Assembly (NCBI GenBank): GCA_035268985.1
Contig: DATFJV010000125.1
Span: forward strand, 1-21,320
Direction: 5' to 3'
Length of the DNA stretch: 21,320 bases
From: JAAYHV01 sp035268985
GTDB taxonomy: Bacteria; Bacillota; Clostridia; Peptostreptococcales; Anaerovoracaceae
Below, one piece after another: positions 15,392 through 21,320 of this stretch. A program made the translations under genes and the position numbers. Within the stretch, counting starts at the first letter, position 1; each line of letters starts with the position of its first letter. The notes beneath the pieces are model-generated. The model did not search any database. It was given only the letters and a program-made list of their open reading frames with translations, and was not told the DNA's origin.

Positions 15392-16276
15392 TTACTTTGT
15401 ATTTTTAGCAAACTTACCAGCTATAAATGTTGAAACCGCATTTATCAAAAGTACCATAATCAAAAGCACTACAGATGTGGCAAAAGCTGCATCCACATAT
15501 ATGCCTTCATTAATCAAAGCATACATATGTATTGATAGTGTTCTTCCAGAGTCCATAGGGTTAAATGCTTGCCCTGTAACTGTACCTGCAGTATAAATAA
15601 GCGCTGCAGTTTCTCCTACTATACGACCAACAGACAGAATTATACCTGCCAAAATACCCCTTGCTGCACTGGGAAGTACTATTCTTATAACAGTTCTAAG
15701 TTTGCCAGCGCCAAGTCCATAACTACCTTCTCTATAACTGTCCGGAACAGCTTTTAATGCTTCTTCTGTGCTTCTCATTATAAGCGGTAAACACATTATA
15801 GCCAAGGTAAAAGCCCCTGCCATCAAAGAATAACTCCACCCTAGGGTCATTACAAACAGTAAAAATCCAAATAGACCGTATACTATTGAAGGTATTCCTT
15901 GCAAGGTTTCCGTAGTTAATCTAATTATTCCTACTAATCTGTTACCTTTTTTTGCGTACTCCACTAAGTATATCGCTGAACCTATACCAAATGGCACTGA
16001 TATTAAAAGCGCCCAAAATACCATTAATAATGTATTTACTATGGCTGGCATCATGGAAAGATTGTTTGTTGAATAATCCCATGCAAACATATTTAAGTTT
16101 AAATACGGTACCCCTTTTACCATAATATATATTATTATTAAAAGTAATAGACCTACAGTTATTAAAGCTCCTAACACAGTTAATAATGCCAAGAATAAGG
16201 ATAAAGGGCTTTTCTTATATTCTTTTAATTTGTTTTTAAATGTTCTATTGTTTATACCTATTGTTTCTGCATTCAT
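15392..16276 (-). CDS. pstA: Phosphate ABC transporter permease PstA
   Basis: A 294-residue inner-membrane permease with about six membrane segments, the first at about 27-55. The EAA-type coupling loop is EALKAVPDSYREGSYGLGA (172-190), which contacts PstB. GETAAL (221-226) is conserved in PstA/PstC. Its ATG shares a base with the pstC TAA stop (TAATG) behind GGAGGGG. The N-terminus has a 25-residue basic cytoplasmic extension. Confidence 0.95.
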   Translation of the reverse strand: MNAETIGINNRTFKNKLKEYKKSPLSLFLALLTVLGALITVGLLLLIIIYIMVKGVPYLNLNMFAWDYSTNNLSMMPAIVNTLLMVFWALLISVPFGIGSAIYLVEYAKKGNRLVGIIRLTTETLQGIPSIVYGLFGFLLFVMTLGWSYSLMAGAFTLAIMCLPLIMRSTEEALKAVPDSYREGSYGLGAGKLRTVIRIVLPSAARGILAGIILSVGRIVGETAALIYTAGTVTGQAFNPMDSGRTLSIHMYALINEGIYVDAAFATSVVLLIMVLLINAVSTFIAGKFAKNTK

Positions 16277-17124
16277 TATAAACCCCTCCTTTTTAAAATA
16301 TTAAAGACAAGGTTTATGATAAGTATAAATACAAATAGTACCACTGCAGTCGCTATTAAAGCCTCTCTATGAAGTCCAGCAGCGTAGCCCATTTCTAAGA
16401 CTATATTTGCAGTCATAGGTCTTACCCCTGATAATATACTTTCAGGAAGAATTGCCTGATTACCTACTACCATAATCACCGCCATTGTTTCACCAATAAC
16501 GCGGCCTACGCCCAATACTACCGATGCTATTATCCCTGATTTTGCTGCGGGTATTACTGTAAAGAAAACACTTCTTTCATGGGTTGCACCTAGTGCTAAT
16601 GCCCCTTGATAGTATGCCTCAGGTACTGCTCTTATTGCAGATTCCGATAAACCTATTATTGTTGGCAATACCATTATAGCTAGTACAACAGAAGCTGCTA
16701 ATATACTTTTTCCGCTTCCTCCAAACATAACTCTGAATGCGGGTACAATCAGCATTAGTCCGAAGAAACCATATACGATTGACGGTATACCAGCTAGCAA
16801 ATCTACCGCTGGTTTTAACCATTTATATACTCCTTTAGGGCAAAATTTTGCCATGTACGTGGCACAAAATATTCCGATGGGTACTCCTAGTATTATTGCT
16901 CCTAATGTAACATATAAACTAGCCATTATCATTGGAAATATGCCATATACACCATTTAATGGTTTCCATGATGTTCCAAGAAGAAAATCACCAAAACCTA
17001 TTTCTGCCATAGCGGGTATTCCACTGGCAAACAAAAATATGCATATAAGAAATACTGCAACTATTGAAGCACATGCAGCTAGCAAAAATACATATTTCAT
17101 TATTATCTCTTTGTTCTTCTTCAT
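16276..17124 (-). CDS. pstC: Phosphate ABC transporter permease PstC
   Basis: A 282-residue permease with about six membrane segments. The EAA-type loop is SAIRAVPEAYYQGALALGA (162-180), and GETMAV lies at 211-216. NGVYGIFPMIMASLYVT is the usual PstC second-segment opening. GGAG lies 5 bases before the ATG. It is separated from pstS by 76 bases containing a stable hairpin, unlike the tight overlaps among pstC, pstA, pstB and phoU. Confidence 0.95.
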   Translation of the reverse strand: MKKNKEIIMKYVFLLAACASIVAVFLICIFLFASGIPAMAEIGFGDFLLGTSWKPLNGVYGIFPMIMASLYVTLGAIILGVPIGIFCATYMAKFCPKGVYKWLKPAVDLLAGIPSIVYGFFGLMLIVPAFRVMFGGSGKSILAASVVLAIMVLPTIIGLSESAIRAVPEAYYQGALALGATHERSVFFTVIPAAKSGIIASVVLGVGRVIGETMAVIMVVGNQAILPESILSGVRPMTANIVLEMGYAAGLHREALIATAVVLFVFILIINLVFNILKRRGL

Positions 17125-17164
17125 AATCTCTCCAACATATCTTAATTCTGCTAATTAATATTAT

Positions 17165-17190
17165 AGCAAGGCCCATTTAAAGGCCTTGCT
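17165..17190 (-). terminator. Intercistronic hairpin between pstS and pstC
   Basis: AGCAAGGCC pairs perfectly with GGCCTTGCT around an 8-base loop, starting 10 bases after the pstS stop. On the minus strand ATAATATTAATTAG follows, a poor U-tract, so readthrough is expected. It probably protects or partly terminates pstS mRNA, raising binding protein over permease. On the plus strand it is followed by TTTTGTTTTTG, but no plus-strand gene ends here. Confidence 0.55.
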
Positions 17191-17200
17191 TTTGTTTTTG

Positions 17201-18094
17201 TTACTGTACTTCCGACCAATCTGTTAATTCACCTATGAATATTTTACAAATTTGATCAAGAGTTAATTCTTGAACTGTGTTGTCATTGTTAACTACTACT
17301 GCTATACCATCTTTAGCAATTACTGTAGCTTCGATATCATCAGATTTTTCACTGTCTTTAATTTCTCTTGAAGCCATACCGATATCTACGATACCATTAG
17401 TTGCTGTTTGTACACCTGTAGTTGAATCAGACTGTTGTACTTCTACTGTTACATCTGGGTTTAATGCTACATATGCTTCCTTCAAAACTTCCATTACCGG
17501 AGTTACTGAAGATGATCCACCTAACATAATGTTTCCAGATAATCCTTGAGATTCATAAGCTTCAGCATCTGAAACGCTAATGTATCCTTCTTCTTCGATT
17601 ATAGCTTGTCCATCAGCACTCATAATAAACGAAATTAAATCCCCTGCAACTTCACTCAATCCTTCAGTTTTAGTTACGATATTGAATGGCCTAGCAATTG
17701 GATAAGTTCCCGCTTTAATGTTATCAACTGTAGCTTCTGCTCCATCTACTTTTACTGCAGTTACTGTGTCACTTAGCGACCCTAGTGAGATGTATCCGAT
17801 GGCCTGTGGGTTTCCTTCAACACTAGTAATTACAACTTGTGTACTGTTTGAAATTTCAGCAGTATCTGCAGTCCTATCAATTTTTTCTCCACTATCATCT
17901 TTAACTTGAATTCCTGCTAAACCTACGAAAGCTCCTCTAGTTCCAGAACCTTCTTCTCTAGATATTACTGTGATATCACCTGAAATTCCTTCACTATCAG
18001 TTGCCTCACCATCATTAGCTCCGCAACCAGTAAAGATTCCTGCAGTTAGAGCTAATACGCATCCTAATGCAATTAATTTTTTTAGATTTTTCAT
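17201..18094 (-). CDS. pstS: Phosphate ABC transporter substrate-binding lipoprotein, circularly permuted
   Basis: A 297-residue exported phosphate-binding protein. A basic, hydrophobic signal peptide ends in a lipobox with C24 (FTGC). Residues 38-175 are the usual C-terminal half: the phosphate loop R46 to R53 (REEGSGTR), EGNPQAIGYISLGSL (93-107), YPIARPF (131-137) and DGQAIIEEEGYIS (161-173). A linker follows. Residues 187-297 are then the usual N-terminal half: GGSSSVTP (192-199), QSDSTTG (221-227), VDIGMASRE (236-244), DGIAVVVN and finally FIGELTDWSEV. In ordinary PstS the segment ending W-x-E-V directly precedes the I-x-V-x-x-R-x-x-GSGTR loop, so the chain has been re-cut there. All phosphate loops are retained, so function should be too. 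AAGGAG lies 9 bases upstream of the ATG. Confidence 0.93.
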   Translation of the reverse strand: MKNLKKLIALGCVLALTAGIFTGCGANDGEATDSEGISGDITVISREEGSGTRGAFVGLAGIQVKDDSGEKIDRTADTAEISNSTQVVITSVEGNPQAIGYISLGSLSDTVTAVKVDGAEATVDNIKAGTYPIARPFNIVTKTEGLSEVAGDLISFIMSADGQAIIEEEGYISVSDAEAYESQGLSGNIMLGGSSSVTPVMEVLKEAYVALNPDVTVEVQQSDSTTGVQTATNGIVDIGMASREIKDSEKSDDIEATVIAKDGIAVVVNNDNTVQELTLDQICKIFIGELTDWSEVQ

Positions 18095-18123
18095 TTAATT
18101 TTTCTCCTTATTTATAATTATTA

Positions 18124-18152
18124 TCAAACTATAATATGGATTATACGTTTGA
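18124..18152. promoter_or_regulatory. Palindrome over the pst promoter (candidate operator)
   Basis: TCAAACTATAAT (18124-18135), 4 bases, then ATTATACGTTTGA (18140-18152): the arms are inverted copies differing by one inserted base. The palindrome covers the predicted -10 and the bases downstream, as expected for a dimeric regulator. It does not match the TT(A/T/C)ACA direct repeats of Bacillus PhoP sites. Confidence 0.45.
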
Positions 18153-18167
18153 AATGTTAAATCTAAA
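18140..18167 (-). promoter_or_regulatory. Promoter of the pst operon
   Basis: Minus strand: TTTAGA (18167-18162), 16 bases, TATAAT (18145-18140), giving a leader of about 40 bases before pstS. The weak -35 suits an activator-dependent promoter, and a single TTAACA sits in the spacer. Confidence 0.45.
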
Positions 18168-18190
18168 ACCATAATTATATTAAATCTATG

Positions 18191-18214
18191 TAAAATAAAA
18201 ACGCCCTTAGGCGT
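18191..18214 (-). terminator. Terminator of murE, overlapping its stop codon
   Basis: Minus strand: ACGCC, loop TAAG, GGCGT, then TTTTTATTTTA. The stem begins with the last A of the murE TAA. A second copy of CGCC lies inside the last codons, so an alternative pairing is possible. Confidence 0.7.
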
Positions 18215-19716
18215 TAGGCGTCTTTACTAATTAATTCATTTAGCACTTCATAATTTGTTTTGCATTTCATTTTTTTGTTTCCAATTATCTGATAATCATC
18301 TCTACTCTTACCTAGTATGAGTATTACCCAATCGTCCTTTGAACCTTTGGTATAATTAAAGGCTTCCCTAATTCCTTCCTCTCTACTATTTAGTATTTCT
18401 ACAACTTCAGGACCTGGAATCATATGAGAAACTATATCTTTGCCTATATTTTTATAGTTTTCTTCCGCTGGGTTATTTGGAACTATATAAATATTGTTTG
18501 CATATTTTGATGAAACCTCTCCGGTTTCCTTTCTTCTGTTATATGCTTTGCCGCCGACACATCCAAATGTAACTGCAATTTTCCTATCAGTATAATTCTT
18601 TTTAACATGTTCAAATATCTTTTCAAAACTGTCTCCATTATGGGCATAATCTATAATTGCTACAATTTTATTATCATTTGATCTGAACATTTCCATTCTA
18701 CCTGGGACAAAACTATTTAATAATCCTGTTTTTATGACCCCTACAGGAATGCCATAATCATAAGCCACAGCAATTGCCGCCACAGCATTATACGCATTAA
18801 ATTTGCCCGCCATGGGTATTGTGAAATCAAAGTCCTCTTTATAAATCTTTAAACAAATATCTAGTTCATTATTCTTTTCGATTATATTTTGCACCGCTAT
18901 ATTGTCATTTTTCGATAACCCAAAGGTTTTTAAATCACATCTTGCATATTTTTTTATTTCATTTATTTCGTCTATTTCAGAGTTGACCCATGCCTTTTTG
19001 CAATTATTAAAAATCAACAATTTTGAATTAAAATAATCTTCATATGTGGGATGTTCCCTATTGCTAATATGATCATTGCTTATATTTAACAGAGCTGCTA
19101 TGTCAAATCTTAACCCATGGCATCTTCCATACTTTAAGGCTTGGCTGGAAATTTCCATAATAACAGCTTTTTTATTCATGTTTATAGCATTTCTAATGTG
19201 CTTAAATAAATCTAATGTTTCTGGAGTCGTAAGTTCGGCCTTTTTATTATTAACACCATCATAAATTTCTATGCCACTAATAAATGCACATTCATCTTCT
19301 CCTATACTTTTCATATATTCATTCATAATCGATTTAAGCATATAAGTAGTAGTTGATTTACCTTTAGTACCAGTGATACCTATAATATCTATATCATCTT
19401 CATTAGGAAAATAGAATTTTTTAGCTAGTATAGACATCGCTTTTCTAACATCGCTAACTATAATTGTTGAAGTTTTATGGGCATTGTCACCCATAACCAC
19501 ATGTTCAGAAACATAGCATACAGCTCCTCTATCTATAGCCTCTAACAGATATTCCTTTCTAAATGTTTCTCCTTTACAAAAAAATGCAGCCCCTTCTTTA
19601 ACTAATTTAGAATTATATTCTAGCTCTTTTACGATATCTTCTCCCTCGTTAAAAAGTTTTACTACTGTTACAAGCTTTGCTTTCATCAATTCTTTATAGC
19701 AATCTATAATTTTCAT
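18214..19716 (-). CDS. murE: UDP-N-acetylmuramyl-tripeptide synthetase (MurE family), non-meso-DAP type
   Basis: A 500-residue Mur ligase adding the third amino acid to UDP-MurNAc-dipeptide. The ATP loop is ITGTKGKST (114-122). TTPET (163-167), HISNREHPTYEDYFNSKLL with probable carbamylated K232, VPGRMEMF (337-344) and IDYAHN (355-360) follow. The specificity regions are unusual. GGDRD-x-GKRP of DAP enzymes is GGKAYNRRKETG here, and DNPR is NNPAEE (414-419), closer to the GNKGESRR/D-P-N patterns of lysine-type MurE. The start at 19716 follows GGAGG; an in-frame TTG 12 bases upstream overlaps that site. It has its own promoter and terminator and no cell-wall neighbours, so it may be a second MurE-like ligase rather than the main one. 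Confidence 0.85.
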   Translation of the reverse strand: MKIIDCYKELMKAKLVTVVKLFNEGEDIVKELEYNSKLVKEGAAFFCKGETFRKEYLLEAIDRGAVCYVSEHVVMGDNAHKTSTIIVSDVRKAMSILAKKFYFPNEDDIDIIGITGTKGKSTTTYMLKSIMNEYMKSIGEDECAFISGIEIYDGVNNKKAELTTPETLDLFKHIRNAINMNKKAVIMEISSQALKYGRCHGLRFDIAALLNISNDHISNREHPTYEDYFNSKLLIFNNCKKAWVNSEIDEINEIKKYARCDLKTFGLSKNDNIAVQNIIEKNNELDICLKIYKEDFDFTIPMAGKFNAYNAVAAIAVAYDYGIPVGVIKTGLLNSFVPGRMEMFRSNDNKIVAIIDYAHNGDSFEKIFEHVKKNYTDRKIAVTFGCVGGKAYNRRKETGEVSSKYANNIYIVPNNPAEENYKNIGKDIVSHMIPGPEVVEILNSREEGIREAFNYTKGSKDDWVILILGKSRDDYQIIGNKKMKCKTNYEVLNELISKDA

Positions 19717-19743
19717 TATAACCTCCAAATATCTTGTAGTTAT

Positions 19744-19752
19744 ATTATATCA
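19744..19752 (-). promoter_or_regulatory. Extended -10 promoter of murE
   Basis: Minus strand TGA followed by a perfect TATAAT, 27 bases before the ATG; no matching -35 is seen, which is usual for extended -10 promoters. Confidence 0.5.
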
Positions 19753-19773
19753 TATAGTTTTATTTTTGTATGC

Positions 19774-19800
19774 AAAAACTCCCCGTTAAAAAACGGGGAG
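19774..19800 (-). terminator. Rho-independent terminator of arcBA
   Basis: CTCCCCGTT pairs perfectly with AACGGGGAG around a 4-base loop. On the minus strand TTTTT follows. It lies 27 bases after the arcA stop. Confidence 0.85.
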
Positions 19801-19827
19801 CATATATATACACATATCACACACAAT

Positions 19828-21048
19828 TTATAAATCGTCTCTATTCACAGGGCAAGACATACATCTAGGGCCACCTCTACCTCTAGATAATTCTGCACTT
19901 GGTATTGTTAACACTTCCACGCCTTTTTTCTCCAATAACGCATTTGTCACATAATTTCTCTCGTATGTAACTACCTTGCCAGGGGCAATACAAAGGGTAT
20001 TTGAACCATCATTCCACTGTTCTCTTTGCGCCGCCATTAAATCATCACCGCCACAACGGATTAAATCAACTGCTGGCAATTTTAAAGCCTTTTTAAGAAT
20101 ATTGGTTAAATTATCAGTAAACAATTTGAATTGAGATTTTCCATCTTTATCCAAAGTTATTTCAAATACCTGTAAAGGACCTTCTATTTCTGGATGAATA
20201 GTAAACTTATCAAAATCCACCATTGTAAATACCGTATCTAGATGCATAAAAGCTCTTTTTTTAGGAATTGAGAGCACCAATACTTTATTGAATGTAGATT
20301 TATTAAGCATATTTTCGGCAAATCTTTCTATGGCTTTAGGTGTGGTTCTTTGACTCATCCCTATAGCTACAATTTCGTTGGAAAGAACTAATACATCTCC
20401 ACCTTCTATGGAAGCTTCGTGGTCATAATCATACCATAACTGTGATCCCTCTGGAGCGAAGTCTTTGTTATGTAAATACATATACTTAAGTAACAAACAT
20501 TCTCTCCTTCTTGCTGCCGTACTCATATGATGTACACTTAATCCATTACCTACACATGCACCTGGATCTCTTGTAAAATAAAGGTTTGGCATAGGATCTA
20601 GATAGAAAGGGTATTCTGATGTTATAAAATCAGCTAAACTTTTAGCTTTTATTTCACCTATTTCATCTTTCTTAATACCAGATATAGTTTTACTTACCAT
20701 GTCTTTAACAGGCATATTATATAGATAATCATAAATAGCTTCTTGAACGCCTTTAGAATTTATATTACTCTCATCTAATAATTTGTTCAAAAATTCAGCT
20801 TTTACCTTTTCGTCTTTCAAAGCTTTAGCAGTTTCGTTAACATAATAAACTACTTCAACGCCATTTTCTCTCAATAACTCAGCAAACCTATCATGTTCTT
20901 TTTGTGCTACGCTCAAAAATGGAATATCATCAAACAATAATCTTTCAAAGTTATCTGGAGTTAATCCTTCTACTTCAGGCCCTAGCCTATGAAGTAATAC
21001 TTTATTTAATTTTCCTATTTCAGAATAATTATGTATTCCTGGATGCAT
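19828..21048 (-). CDS. arcA: Arginine deiminase
   Basis: A 406-residue cytoplasmic enzyme converting arginine to citrulline and ammonia, the first step of the arginine deiminase pathway. FTRDP (158-162, with D161), the EGGD motif (215-218), H269 and D271 in HLDTVFTMVD, and the nucleophile C396 in RGGPRCMSC are all present. The last motif usually reads CMSMP; here it is CMSCP. AAAGGAG precedes the ATG by 6 bases. It follows arcB by 34 bases on the same strand and ends at a strong terminator, so the operon order is arcB-arcA, possibly with arcC further upstream outside the window. Confidence 0.96.
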   Translation of the reverse strand: MHPGIHNYSEIGKLNKVLLHRLGPEVEGLTPDNFERLLFDDIPFLSVAQKEHDRFAELLRENGVEVVYYVNETAKALKDEKVKAEFLNKLLDESNINSKGVQEAIYDYLYNMPVKDMVSKTISGIKKDEIGEIKAKSLADFITSEYPFYLDPMPNLYFTRDPGACVGNGLSVHHMSTAARRRECLLLKYMYLHNKDFAPEGSQLWYDYDHEASIEGGDVLVLSNEIVAIGMSQRTTPKAIERFAENMLNKSTFNKVLVLSIPKKRAFMHLDTVFTMVDFDKFTIHPEIEGPLQVFEITLDKDGKSQFKLFTDNLTNILKKALKLPAVDLIRCGGDDLMAAQREQWNDGSNTLCIAPGKVVTYERNYVTNALLEKKGVEVLTIPSAELSRGRGGPRCMSCPVNRDDL

Positions 21049-21082
21049 AATAAACTCCTTTCAAATACTTAACTATGTAATA

Positions 21083-21320
21083 TTATGCTATAGTAGCAAC
21101 AATTACAGCTTTAATTGTATGCATTCTGTTTTCTGCTTCATCAAACACAACTGAATGCTTTGATCTAAACACTTTATCTGTTACTTCACGAATATCGTAT
21201 CCTAGTTCTTTTTGGCTACTTGCCATCTTTGTATTAAAGTCATGGAATGCTGGCAAGCAATGCTCAAATATTACATCTGGATTACCTGTCTTTTCTACCA
21301 TTTCCATTGTTACCTTATAT
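21083..21320 (-). CDS. arcB: Ornithine carbamoyltransferase, catabolic (3' end only)
   Basis: The last 79 codons of a carbamoyltransferase cut by the right window edge. NPDVIFEHCLPAFHD contains the HCLP ornithine/carbamoyl-phosphate motif, and the C-terminal SVVFDEAENRMHTIKAV helix is diagnostic. Beside arcA it should run in the catabolic direction, turning citrulline into ornithine and carbamoyl phosphate. The frame stays open to the window edge, so nothing suggests a broken gene. Confidence 0.93.
   Translation of the reverse strand, partial: YKVTMEMVEKTGNPDVIFEHCLPAFHDFNTKMASSQKELGYDIREVTDKVFRSKHSVVFDEAENRMHTIKAVIVATIA

Noticed and set aside
18146..18161. PhoP box upstream of pstS
   Set aside because: Only a single TTAACA is present; the repeated spacing of known PhoP boxes is absent.
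1..21320. CRISPR arrays, tRNA, rRNA, phage or defence genes
   Set aside because: No regularly spaced repeats, cloverleaf sequences, transposases, integrases or nuclease families were recognised in any gene.

Overview
The window is AT-rich, with strong AGGAGG-type ribosome binding sites. It carries oxygen-sensitive, fermentative functions: a 2-oxoacid:ferredoxin oxidoreductase, a desulfoferrodoxin/superoxide reductase and the arginine deiminase pathway. Together with the ScpA/ScpB style and the Pst operon layout, this points to an anaerobic low-GC Firmicute (Clostridia/Tissierellia-like). The genus cannot be fixed from the sequence alone. Most genes are on the minus strand. Three are on the plus strand (DJ-1 family, PNPOx-like flavoprotein, AAE-type exchanger).

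Layout, left to right. (1) 1-310: no protein gene, but two minus-strand hairpins and a stretch resembling the 5' end of a group IIC intron just after the yfcC terminator hairpin. (2) 311-1855: YfcC-family permease with its own promoter and a large inverted repeat at the start of transcription. (3) 2025-5699: apparent minus-strand operon of radical SAM protein, desulfoferrodoxin, korA (gamma-alpha fusion, TTG start) and korB. (4) 5788-6327: DJ-1/PfpI protein, divergent from that operon. (5) 6324-10342: operon mtnA, EamA transporter, scpA, scpB, rluB with overlapping or abutting ends, read from an extended -10 promoter. (6) 10463-10921: PNPOx-like protein. (7) 10918-12397: A24 prepilin peptidase and truA. 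(8) 12515-13921: aspartate:alanine-exchanger-like membrane protein without central TrkA-C domains. (9) 13967-18094: complete pstS-pstC-pstA-pstB-phoU operon. (10) 18214-19716: MurE-family ligase alone between terminators. (11) 19828-21320: arcA and the 3' end of arcB.

Functional picture: amino-acid fermentation and energy (ArcA/ArcB, a YfcC carrier that could exchange arginine and ornithine, KorAB feeding ferredoxin), oxygen protection (superoxide reductase), phosphate uptake (Pst/PhoU) and housekeeping (ScpAB, RluB, TruA, MurE).

The most notable observation is that PstS is circularly permuted. The half carrying the RxxGSGTR phosphate loop comes first, right after the lipoprotein signal, and the half carrying GSSSVxP comes last. 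No defence system, CRISPR array, tRNA, rRNA or complete insertion sequence is visible.
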